NCBI GenBank assembly: GCA_012511695.1
Contig: JAAZFO010000077.1
Coordinates: 1 to 6,313, forward strand
Source: Erysipelotrichia bacterium
GTDB taxonomy: Bacteria > Bacillota_I > Bacilli_A > RFN20 > CAG-826
DNA: 6,313 nucleotides
Reading direction: 5' to 3'
This document shows positions 1 to 6,216 of the stretch, in pieces (positions within the stretch are counted from its first letter, which is position 1; each line of letters starts with the position of its first letter). Under the pieces are notes generated by a model, which saw only the letters and a program-made list of their open reading frames with translations, searched no databases and was not told the origin of the DNA. A program made the translations under genes and the position numbers.

Positions 1-1260
1 CGAAAACTCAAGCTTCCTAATGTTTCCGGCTTTTTAGTTTTTGGTTTATTATTAGGACCATCGATGGGTTTAATCTTCAGGGGGTTTCCTGGAATTATTA
101 CTATTGCTGAAAACGAATCTTTAAATTTTATTAGTCAAATAGCTCTTGCTTTTATCGCATTTTCCATCGGGGCAGAATTTAGTGTTAAAACGATTAAAAA
201 AGTTGGCAAGCCAGTTTTAGTGATGACCACAACTGAAGTACTCGGGGCTGTGCTAGTTGTCTTTCTCACCATATTTTTCGTACCGAAACCAGGGGCGGTT
301 ATGCCTAATGGCTATAATCCATTCACGAGTGCAAATGTTGTCTTTGGCTTGATCCTTTCCTCAATGGCGGCGGCGACCGCACCAGCGGCCACGCTGATGG
401 TTATTCGCCAATACCGCGCTTATGGTCCAGTTACTAAAGCCATTCTTCCAATTACCGCTCTTGATGATATTTTTGGCATTGTCGTCTTTGGTTTTTTTAT
501 ATCAATCGCTCAAATTTTAATGCCAGCGGGCCCACTTCCCCCAGTCTGGTTGATGATCTTAAAACCATTTATTGAAGTTTTTGGTTCGATCGCCTTTGGG
601 ATGATTGTCGGCACAATCTTATCTTTTGTCACGAATAAATTTAATAAGTTACGCGATGATCTTCAAATTTTAACCTTATTAGCAGTTTTTATTACCATTA
701 GCACTATCGCAATTATCAATCATTATCTCAGAGACTATGGTTTATCTCTTAGTCAACTATTGGCGAATATTATGGTGGGAAGCATGATCGCAAACCTCAG
801 CAAAAAACCAGAAAAAACGTTTAGTGCAATTAATGATTTAGCGACACCTTTTTATGTAATTTTCTTTACGCTTGCCGGCGCAAGCTTAGATTTAGCAATT
901 CTTGGTAGCGATCCACTTTTGCTCTTACTAGCTTTTGTCTTTGTGGTCGCTCGTGCTTTTGGCAAATGGAGTGGTATCGCTATCGGTGCTCGGATGGTCG
1001 ATGCTCCACCAACAGTTAAAAAATACTTAGGAATTGCGCTTTTGCCGCAAGGTGGAATATCAATTGGTTTATTAGCCATAGTGTTTGCACAAATGTATCC
1101 ACTGTATCCGGCGATTTCGACTATAATAATGATATCGGTATTAGTTTATGAAACCCTCGGTCCATTGTTCGCTAAATTTGCTTTAAGCAAAGCTGGCGAA
1201 ATCGGGGGCCTTGATCGCCTAGAAGAGTTATCAGGTTTAGAAGGAATCGAAACAAAATAA
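1..1260 (+). CDS. Cation/proton antiporter, CPA2/NapA-like membrane domain (5' end missing)
   Basis: An integral membrane antiporter that probably exchanges Na+ or K+ for protons. The reading frame is open from base 1, and its first codons encode KLKLPNVSGFLVFGLLLGPS, the typical first-helix region of the Na+/H+ exchanger family. The ATG at 64 is therefore internal and the true start lies upstream. Numbering from the first codon in the window, a TAPAAT stretch (about 126-131) fits the unwound helix and Asp155-Asp156 (ALDDIFG) forms the DD ion-binding pair, which in this family usually means electrogenic exchange. R-A-F-G-K in a later helix and LPQGGISIGLL near the end are further family motifs. 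Many hydrophobic helices follow one another. The protein stops about 25 residues after the last helix, with no RCK/TrkA-N domain as in KefC. Its stop codon overlaps the SD of the PII-like gene. The ion cannot be told from sequence. Confidence 0.9.
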   Translation, partial: RKLKLPNVSGFLVFGLLLGPSMGLIFRGFPGIITIAENESLNFISQIALAFIAFSIGAEFSVKTIKKVGKPVLVMTTTEVLGAVLVVFLTIFFVPKPGAVMPNGYNPFTSANVVFGLILSSMAAATAPAATLMVIRQYRAYGPVTKAILPITALDDIFGIVVFGFFISIAQILMPAGPLPPVWLMILKPFIEVFGSIAFGMIVGTILSFVTNKFNKLRDDLQILTLLAVFITISTIAIINHYLRDYGLSLSQLLANIMVGSMIANLSKKPEKTFSAINDLATPFYVIFFTLAGASLDLAILGSDPLLLLLAFVFVVARAFGKWSGIAIGARMVDAPPTVKKYLGIALLPQGGISIGLLAIVFAQMYPLYPAISTIIMISVLVYETLGPLFAKFALSKAGEIGGLDRLEELSGLEGIETK

Positions 1261-1273
1261 GGAGCTGACACAT

Positions 1274-1630
1274 ATGCAAATTCTTTTTATCATCTTAAAT
1301 GATCTAAATTATCTTGATGCTATCCTTGAAAAATTCATTGAATTAAAAATTCGTGGAGGCACGATCATTGATTCGCAAGGGATGGCTACAGCCATTATGA
1401 AAAATGAAGGTCTTTTCGGTTCATTACTTTTCGGCCCATTTTCACATGAACTTGAAGATGGACAAAAAAACTCAAAAACTATTTTCACAGTTATTCCAGA
1501 AGAAGAAAAAGTAAAAGAAGCGGTGGATGCTATTCAGGAAATACTTCAAAGTTCATCCAAACAAGTTGTCGGTTTTATGTTTACGGTTCCAGTAAGTGGT
1601 ATTTATCCACTCCGCAGAAAGAATAAGTAA
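1274..1630 (+). CDS. PII-like (GlnB/CutA superfamily) small protein, probable antiporter regulator
   Basis: A cytosolic 118-residue protein that looks like a divergent PII-type signalling protein. Strand 1 (QILFIILN, 2-9), a helix (DAILEKFIELKIRG, 15-28), strand 2 (TIIDSQGMA, 30-38), a loop, a third strand (TIFTVIPEE, 69-77), a second helix (KVKEAVDAIQEIL, 79-91) and a final strand (VGFMFTVPVSGIYPLR, 99-114) match the beta-alpha-beta repeat of PII. The FTVPVSGIY segment corresponds to the PII C-terminal strand. The T-loop region (about 39-66) has no recognisable uridylylation Tyr motif and carries a hydrophobic GLFGSLLFGPF stretch instead. The start is ATG with TAAGGAG overlapping the antiporter stop, which implies co-transcription. 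PII proteins commonly form trimers and control a neighbouring transporter, so regulation of the antiporter is a reasonable inference. The ligand is unknown. Alternatives are a CutA-like or PstA-like role. Confidence 0.7.
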   Translation: MQILFIILNDLNYLDAILEKFIELKIRGGTIIDSQGMATAIMKNEGLFGSLLFGPFSHELEDGQKNSKTIFTVIPEEEKVKEAVDAIQEILQSSSKQVVGFMFTVPVSGIYPLRRKNK

Positions 1631-1645
1631 TCATTTTACAAACGG

Positions 1646-1675
1646 AAATCACTCTCAGCCTAACAGTGGTATTTT
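1646..1675 (+). terminator. Weak possible terminator after the antiporter operon
   Basis: ATCACT at 1648-1653 can pair with AGTGGT at 1665-1670 (one G-U pair) around an 11-base loop, and ATTTT follows. The stem is short and the T tract poor. It is the only candidate between the PII-like gene and the next promoter, so it is noted with low confidence. The rest of 1631-1715 shows nothing recognisable. Confidence 0.2.
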
Positions 1676-1715
1676 CAATTAACTTGGCATTAAGTCCGTC
1701 AATATAAAGAAGTTT

Positions 1716-1744
1716 TTGATATGAGCGATGACGATTAATATAAT
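1716..1744 (+). promoter_or_regulatory. Promoter P1 for the rimP-nusA-infB operon
   Basis: TTGATA (1716-1721), a 17-base spacer, then a perfect TATAAT (1739-1744). This is a near-consensus sigma-A (sigma-70) promoter and the better of the two in this region. Initiation would be near 1751, giving a leader of about 150 bases before rimP. It lies outside any gene and points towards rimP. Confidence 0.75.
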
Positions 1745-1791
1745 GTGAATCAAACAAACCCCATCAGTCTGGATATTGTTTTTAATAAAGA

Positions 1792-1819
1792 TTGCTATTT
1801 TTTTTAAAATCTATATAAT
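1792..1819 (+). promoter_or_regulatory. Promoter P2 for the rimP-nusA-infB operon
   Basis: TTGCTA (1792-1797), a 16-base T/A-rich spacer, then a perfect TATAAT (1814-1819). Initiation would be near 1826, giving a leader of about 77 bases before rimP. It lies in tandem with P1, and transcripts from both would carry the hairpin at 1862-1891. Confidence 0.65.
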
Positions 1820-1852
1820 TAACATGTCATTTAACGTAAGTTAGATGAGAAA

Positions 1853-1867
1853 ACTCTGTGCAAGAGT
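1853..1867 (+). promoter_or_regulatory. Possible alternative (anti-terminator) hairpin in the rimP leader
   Basis: ACTCT (1853-1857) is complementary to AGAGT (1863-1867) across a 5-base loop. AGAGT is also part of the 5' arm of the larger hairpin, so the two structures exclude each other. The same ACTCT occurs in the 3' arm (1879-1883), so two copies compete for one partner. Five base pairs is weak and could be chance. Confidence 0.25.
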
Positions 1868-1891
1868 GGCCAAAAGCCACTCTTTGTTTTT
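1862..1891 (+). terminator. Intrinsic terminator-like hairpin in the rimP leader (putative attenuator)
   Basis: AAGAGTGGC (1862-1870) pairs perfectly with GCCACTCTT (1876-1884) around the loop CAAAA. The 3' side runs into TTTGTTTTT (1883-1891), a U-rich tract broken by one G. This is the form of a Rho-independent terminator. It lies downstream of both promoters and ends 2 bases before the GGAG of rimP, so if active it would stop transcripts before the operon. An attenuator is the natural reading. Leader attenuators before rimP operons are described in Gammaproteobacteria and Rhizobiales, and NusA is known to control its own operon in E. coli. Function here is inference. It could also act as a stability hairpin. 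Confidence 0.6.
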
Positions 1892-1893
1892 CC

Positions 1894-1897
1894 GGAG
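1894..1897 (+). promoter_or_regulatory. Ribosome binding site that sets the rimP start
   Basis: GGAG lies 5 bases before ATG 1903 and only 2 bases before ATG 1900, which favours 1903. An in-frame GTG at 1858 has no SD and would translate through the leader hairpin, adding 15 residues unlike RimP, so it is rejected as the start. Confidence 0.7.
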
Positions 1898-1902
1898 ACA
1901 TG

Positions 1903-2361
1903 ATGGACTTAAAACAATTGAAAGCTTTAATCGAAGCAAAAGTAAGTGACTTAGGTTTCTCCTTAGAATCTTTTTCGTTCGGCAAAAGACAAGGGCGAGC
2001 GATGCTCAGCCTAGTTGTCGATCGCGAGGATGAAATCGATATGGAAACGATCGTCAATCTTACTCGTGATATGGATGAATATCTCGATGAAATAAATCCA
2101 TTTGACTATCCTTATACGCTTGATCTTTGTTCTTTAGGGGTGGAGAAGCCCTTAAAAATTAATGATTTACCGCGATATGTGGGTAAATTCGTCCATGTCC
2201 ATCTCGTTAATCCAATCGCAGGCGAAAACATCTACGAAGGTGATTTGGTGGCCGTCCAAGAAGAGGCGATAACACTGGCGGTTAAATATAAAACCAGAGT
2301 TAAAAATATTGAGTTAATGACAGCTAATATCGATAAAATACGTTTAGCGATTAAATTTTAA
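1903..2361 (+). CDS. rimP: Ribosome maturation factor RimP
   Basis: A cytoplasmic factor that binds the free 30S subunit and helps its late assembly. With the ATG at 1903 it is 152 residues, the usual length of the family (B. subtilis ylxS). The N-terminal alpha/beta domain spans about 1-83 and contains LSLVVDRED (35-43), followed by a helix of the TRDMDEYLDE type. The family signature, usually EVSSPGxERPL, appears as DLCSLGVEKPLK (74-85). The C-terminal SH3-like domain (about 88-152) ends in ANIDKIRLAIKF, the typical closing strand. ATG 1900 would add one Met. It is the first gene of the operon behind two promoters and a leader hairpin, with nusA starting 14 bases after its stop. Confidence 0.93.
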   Translation: MDLKQLKALIEAKVSDLGFSLESFSFGKRQGRAMLSLVVDREDEIDMETIVNLTRDMDEYLDEINPFDYPYTLDLCSLGVEKPLKINDLPRYVGKFVHVHLVNPIAGENIYEGDLVAVQEEAITLAVKYKTRVKNIELMTANIDKIRLAIKF

Positions 2362-2375
2362 GGAGTAAAAAAATT

Positions 2376-4100
2376 ATGGCTATCAACGCAAAAGATTTCC
2401 TTTCGGCTTTAGAGGAAATTGAAGCAAGTAAAGGAATAAGTAAAGATGCAGTTCTTCAAATGTTAGAAGACTCTCTCATCAGAGCTTTTCGCAAGCAACT
2501 CGGGGGCGATGACGCCGCCGTTAAAGTGAATATTGACCTTGAAAAAGGGGCGATTGACATGTATCAAATTAAAGAAGTTGTTGACGAAGTTGAAGATGAT
2601 TTTTTGCAAATCAGTGTCACTGACGCTAATATCCGAGATGCTAACCGTAAATATCAAGCCGGTGAAGAATTTCATATTCCCGCCAGTATTGATGATTTAA
2701 GAAAAGCGACAGCATTAAGCGTTAAAAGTATGCTTAAACAAAAGTTTGCCGAGGCCGAAAAAAACATTCTTTACGAAACATTTAAAGACAAAATCGGCAC
2801 TATCATTACCGGAAAAGTGGAAAAAGTTGATGAAAGAGGTATTTCTGTTAATATCATCAAAACTTCTGTTTATTTACCAAGAAAAGAATTGATCGGTGAT
2901 GAGAAGTTTGTCGTCGGCGAAACCATCAAAATTTATGTTGATGACGTTGCTGGTGGTACCAAAGGGGCCCACATTGTTGTCAGTCGTAGCAAAGAAGGTT
3001 TTTTAAGATGTTTGTTCACTGAAGAAATCCATGAAATCTATGACGGGACGATTGAAATCAAAGCCATTGCTCGTGAAGCGGGCGAAAGAAGTAAAGTCGC
3101 TGTTTATAGCCATAATCCTAATGTCGATCCTGCTGGTGCCTGTATTGGACCTAATGGGAGCCGTATCCAAAAGATCGTTGCGCAATTAGGTAATGGTGGC
3201 ATTAATAAAGAAAAAATCGATATTATCGGTTATAGTGAAAATCCTGCGCTTTATATTTTAGAAGCATTGAAGCCTGCGCGGGCACTCGGTATCGTTCTCG
3301 ACACAGACGAGAAGCGTGCGACTACCATTGTTAAAGACGACTCCTTATCATTAGCGATTGGTCGTCGCGGAGTTAATGTCCGTTTAGCGGTCAGACTAAC
3401 CGGTTATAATATCGATATTATAACCGAATCTGATGCTTTAGAAAGTGGTTTAGTTTATCAAACTTATGAAGATGTTGTTGCTGAAGAGAGTGAGAGATTA
3501 GCTACTGTTAAGGCACAGCTCACCTCTGAAACTGAAGAAGTAATTAATGTATTGACGGGGTTGCCAGAAGGGTATATCGCTCCTCAAGATCGCATTTATA
3601 AAGAAACTATGAGTAGTGTGGAATCCGAACTGGAAGATAGTTTAGATTACGGAACTGCCGCTCGCGGAGAAGGTCCTTATGACGTTCCAGCGACGGAAAA
3701 AGAAACCGTCATTGAAACTAAAACAGATGACGAAGTTCAAGTTGCAGAAATACAAAAAGACGAGCCAGTCGCTGAAAAGGCCGAAGCAGTCGAAGAACTT
3801 AAAGAGGTTAAAATTGCTACTTCATTAGAAGAGTTAGAAAAATCTTTAGAAGAAGAAGCCGTTAAAGCTGCCGCTCCTGTTCGCAAAAGAAGTTCTAGGA
3901 GAAATGTTAATAAATTTGATGCGAGTGAAGATAGCGAAGCCGCAACTCCAGTCGTTTCCCAAAAAGTGGAAAAAATGTCAATTTATACTGAGGAAGAACT
4001 GCGGGCAATCGAAGAAGAAGAAAAAGCTGAAGAAGTGTATGTCGAAGACAATATCGATTACGATGAGTTCGACAAATACTACGATGAAGATATCCGTTAA
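2376..4100 (+). CDS. nusA: Transcription termination/antitermination factor NusA with long acidic C-terminal tail
   Basis: Binds RNA polymerase and nascent RNA and affects pausing, termination and antitermination. The RNA polymerase-binding N-terminal domain covers about 1-135 and the S1 domain about 138-203 (GTIITGKVEKVDERGISV). KH1 contains NPNVDPAGACIGPNGSRIQ (248-266) with GxxG 258-261, and KH2 contains SLAIGRRGVNVRLAVRLTGY (GxxG 329-332). Both KH loops are intact. KH1 has a few extra residues (LGNGGINKEKIDII) where the family usually has a short NGEKIDI turn. The 574 residues greatly exceed B. subtilis NusA (about 371). The extra part, about 355-574, is Glu/Asp-rich and low-complexity, with a basic patch (VRKRSSRRNVNK, 502-513), then SIYTEEELRAIEEEE and an acidic, Tyr-rich end (DYDEFDKYYDEDIR). 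No E. coli AR repeats are recognised. ATG 2376 follows TAAGGAG, which overlaps the rimP stop. Confidence 0.96.
   Translation: MAINAKDFLSALEEIEASKGISKDAVLQMLEDSLIRAFRKQLGGDDAAVKVNIDLEKGAIDMYQIKEVVDEVEDDFLQISVTDANIRDANRKYQAGEEFHIPASIDDLRKATALSVKSMLKQKFAEAEKNILYETFKDKIGTIITGKVEKVDERGISVNIIKTSVYLPRKELIGDEKFVVGETIKIYVDDVAGGTKGAHIVVSRSKEGFLRCLFTEEIHEIYDGTIEIKAIAREAGERSKVAVYSHNPNVDPAGACIGPNGSRIQKIVAQLGNGGINKEKIDIIGYSENPALYILEALKPARALGIVLDTDEKRATTIVKDDSLSLAIGRRGVNVRLAVRLTGYNIDIITESDALESGLVYQTYEDVVAEESERLATVKAQLTSETEEVINVLTGLPEGYIAPQDRIYKETMSSVESELEDSLDYGTAARGEGPYDVPATEKETVIETKTDDEVQVAEIQKDEPVAEKAEAVEELKEVKIATSLEELEKSLEEEAVKAAAPVRKRSSRRNVNKFDASEDSEAATPVVSQKVEKMSIYTEEELRAIEEEEKAEEVYVEDNIDYDEFDKYYDEDIR
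3401..3426. repeat. Perfect 26-bp palindrome inside nusA
   Basis: The half-site CGGTTATAATATC is followed directly by its exact reverse complement, so all 13 pairs match with no central spacer. It lies in the KH2 coding region over codons for Gly-Tyr-Asn-Ile-Asp-Ile-Ile-Thr. TATAAT occurs symmetrically on both strands, but no convincing -35 element accompanies either copy. In RNA it could form an 11-bp stem with a 4-base loop. Function is unknown and chance is possible. Confidence 0.9.
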
Positions 4101-4354
4101 TGGCTAAGTTAATTTATCGCCAGTGCGTCTTAACGCGTCAAAAACAGTTAAGAAACACAATGTTTAGAATTGTAAGAACTCCGACTCGCGAAGTAAAAGT
4201 TGATCTTACATATAGCGAAAAAGGTCGCGGTTGTTATTTATTAAAAGATAAAGATGTCATTAATAAAGCGCAAAAAAAAGGCTTGCTCGAAAGAAATCTC
4301 AAAGTTAGTGATTGCCAAACAATCTATGATGCATTACTCGCATTATTAGAATAA
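4100..4354 (+). CDS. rnpM: RNase P modulator RnpM (YlxR, DUF448 family)
   Basis: A small basic RNA-binding protein of 84 residues, the usual family size. In B. subtilis YlxR/RnpM binds the RNase P RNA and lowers its activity in vitro. The family pattern is clear: YRQCVLTRQKQLRN (6-19), the strand MFRIVRTPTREVKVD (21-35), the signature GRGCYL (43-48, usually GRGAY), and a helical end with KAQKKGLLERNLKV (56-69). The second Cys of the usual CxxC(R) start is replaced by Thr (CVLTR). The ATG shares one base with the nusA stop (TAATG), which suggests translational coupling. The gene ends in tandem TAATAA stops. The L7Ae-like ylxQ that follows in B. subtilis is absent. Confidence 0.92.
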   Translation: MAKLIYRQCVLTRQKQLRNTMFRIVRTPTREVKVDLTYSEKGRGCYLLKDKDVINKAQKKGLLERNLKVSDCQTIYDALLALLE

Positions 4355-4364
4355 TAAAAAAGAA

Positions 4365-4370
4365 AGAAGG
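4365..4370 (+). promoter_or_regulatory. Ribosome binding site that sets the infB start
   Basis: AGAAGG lies 8 bases before ATG 4379. In-frame GTG 4370 and TTG 4373 and 4376 lie within or directly against this SD, so the ATG is preferred. Confidence 0.7.
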
Positions 4371-4378
4371 TGTTGTTG

Positions 4379-6214
4379 ATGGGTAAGAAAAGTAAAAAAA
4401 CAAAAACAAAACGTGAAATAAATGTCTCGACAAAGGCTAGAGCCAATCGCAGTAGATTGAAAGTTAATGGTGGTGTTTTTGTCTATACCGGTGCCATTAG
4501 TGCTGGAGAATTAGCTAAAGCAATTAACATTCCAATTGGCGAGGTGATTAAGTTTTTGTTTTTACAAGGAAAGATGGTAACCATCAATACAATTCTTGAC
4601 GATGAATTAATTGGTTTGGTGTGTTTGCAATTCGGGTATGATTTTCAAAAACAAAATATTGTTCCCGCTGAACATTTTGAAGAACTGGAAATTAACGACG
4701 ATCCAAGTAAATTAAAACCACGCCCGCCCGTGGTGACGATTATGGGCCACGTTGATCACGGTAAAACTACTCTGATTGATGCTATTAGAGATTCCAGTGT
4801 AGTCGATAGTGAATACGGGGGCATAAGCCAAGGAATCGGAGCTTATCAAAAAAAATGCCACGGTCAAAAAATTACTTTTATTGATACTCCAGGGCACGAA
4901 GCTTTCTCGCAGATGCGCGCTCGCGGTGCTGGTGTTTCTGATATCGTTATTTTAGTGGTGGCCGCTGATGATGGTGTGATGCCGCAAACTATTGAGGCTA
5001 TTGACCACGCTAAAGCTGCTGAAGTGCCGATTATCGTGGCGATTAATAAAATTGATAAGCCAGGTAGTAACCCTAAAAGAGTTAAAGAAGCTTTATTAGC
5101 TCATGATGTTATTTGTGAAGAATACGGTGGCGATGTCCTCACTGTTGAAATATCTGCGAAAAAGAAAACTAATATTGAAGGCTTATTAGAGAGCATTCTT
5201 TTAGTTGCTGAAATCAAAGAGTTAAAAGCCAATCCAGATCGCTTTGCGATGGGGACTGTTTTAGAAGCAAAACTTAATAGAAGAGAAGGTCCTAAAGCGA
5301 CTCTTTTAGTGCAAAACGGCACTTTAAAAAAAGGCGACTTTTTAGTGGTTGGCACGACGTTTGCTAAAGCGCGTCGGATAACTAATGAACACCAGAAAGT
5401 CTTGCAGACTGCAGGTCCGAGTACTCCCGTTTCCATTATTGGTTTAAGTGAAGTGCCATTAGCTGGCGACCGCTTTATGGCGTTTTCTCAAGAAAGCGAA
5501 GCAAAAACTATTGCTAATAAACGGAGATTATTAAAAGAAACAAGCGAGAGAAGTAAGTCTAGCGCTGCCTCTCTTGAAGATTTATATAATTTGGCTAAAG
5601 AAGGTGAAACCCAGACTATCAATATCATTATTAAAGCCGATTCGACTGGTAGTGCTGAAGCCGTTAGAGCTTCGCTAGAAAAACTTTCTACTGAAAAAAT
5701 TAAAATCAATATTATTCGCGCCAGTAGTGGGGGCATCACTGAAAGTGATGTTTTGTTAGCCGAAGCTTCAAAAGCAATTATTTATGGCTTTAATGTGAGA
5801 CCGGATGCTAAAACTCGCGCGAAAGCCAAAGAAGATAAAGTTGAAATTAGATTACATCGGATTATTTATGCTTTAATCGAAGAACTTGAAGAGGCGATGA
5901 AAGGGATGCTGGCCCCTGTTATGGTGGAAGAAGTACTCGGTCAAGCCGAAGTTAGAAAACTATTTAAAGCGTCCAGAATTGGTACCATTGCTGGGTGTCG
6001 TGTGACCGAAGGTGTTATTAAAGCTAATAGCCCTGTAAGACTTATCCGTGATGGCATCGTCGTTTATGAAGGTAAATTAGCTTCCTTACAAAGAGAAAAA
6101 GATGCCGTTAGAGAAGTTAGGCTTGGTTTTGAATGTGGAATGACAATAGAAAACTATAACGATATTAAAGAAAATGACATTATTGAATGTTATCAAATGG
6201 TGGAGCAAAAATAA
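4379..6214 (+). CDS. infB: Translation initiation factor IF-2 (short form)
   Basis: A GTPase that brings fMet-tRNA to the 30S subunit and promotes 50S joining. It has 611 residues from ATG 4379. A Lys/Arg-rich start (2-30) is followed by one IF2_N helical domain (about 34-90, [19 protein letters not shown]). The G domain has G1 GHVDHGKT (123-130), G2 [11 protein letters not shown] (147-157), G3 DTPGH (169-173, with the catalytic His), G4 NKID (223-226) and G5 SAK (259-261). Domain II runs about 288-375. The C1 domain includes [16 protein letters not shown] and GFNVRPDA. The fMet-tRNA-binding C2 domain includes [16 protein letters not shown] and [14 protein letters not shown]. The long variable N-terminal region of B. 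subtilis IF2 (716 residues in total) is missing, as in Mollicutes. The G2 motif has Gly152 where GGITQHIGAY normally has His. It starts 24 bases after ylxR; rbfA follows 2 bases after its stop. Confidence 0.97.
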   Translation: MGKKSKKTKTKREINVSTKARANRSRLKVNGGVFVYTGAISAGELAKAINIPIGEVIKFLFLQGKMVTINTILDDELIGLVCLQFGYDFQKQNIVPAEHFEELEINDDPSKLKPRPPVVTIMGHVDHGKTTLIDAIRDSSVVDSEYGGISQGIGAYQKKCHGQKITFIDTPGHEAFSQMRARGAGVSDIVILVVAADDGVMPQTIEAIDHAKAAEVPIIVAINKIDKPGSNPKRVKEALLAHDVICEEYGGDVLTVEISAKKKTNIEGLLESILLVAEIKELKANPDRFAMGTVLEAKLNRREGPKATLLVQNGTLKKGDFLVVGTTFAKARRITNEHQKVLQTAGPSTPVSIIGLSEVPLAGDRFMAFSQESEAKTIANKRRLLKETSERSKSSAASLEDLYNLAKEGETQTINIIIKADSTGSAEAVRASLEKLSTEKIKINIIRASSGGITESDVLLAEASKAIIYGFNVRPDAKTRAKAKEDKVEIRLHRIIYALIEELEEAMKGMLAPVMVEEVLGQAEVRKLFKASRIGTIAGCRVTEGVIKANSPVRLIRDGIVVYEGKLASLQREKDAVREVRLGFECGMTIENYNDIKENDIIECYQMVEQK

Positions 6215-6216
6215 CT

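Noticed and set aside
64..66. ATG 64 as the antiporter start
   Set aside because: The frame is open to base 1 and the upstream codons encode the conserved first-helix motif, so the gene begins before the window.
1721..1738. Six-codon frame ATG...TAA encoding MSDDD
   Set aside because: It falls in the spacer of promoter P1, has no SD and would not be in the mRNA from that promoter.
1858..1902. GTG start giving RimP 15 extra residues
   Set aside because: The stretch is the leader hairpin and U tract, lacks an SD and does not resemble RimP. ATG 1903 with GGAG gives the normal length of 152.
3405..3410. TATAAT inside nusA as an internal promoter
   Set aside because: No good -35 at 16-18 bases on either strand. 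It is part of the palindrome.
4040..4075. Inverted repeat GTCGAA...TTCGAC at the end of nusA
   Set aside because: Only 6 bp with a long spacer, within Glu/Asp/Phe codons. Easily explained by chance.
3904..4107. Lys-rich 67-codon frame on the + strand
   Set aside because: It lies wholly within nusA's acidic tail in another frame (GAA/AAA repeats). It has no family likeness.
5101..5436. 111-codon frame on the - strand, and the other minus-strand frames at 852, 1827, 2463, 3003, 4712 and 5488
   Set aside because: All but the 1827 frame are antisense to well-supported genes; that one overlaps rimP and its leader. None has recognisable protein features or promoters of its own.
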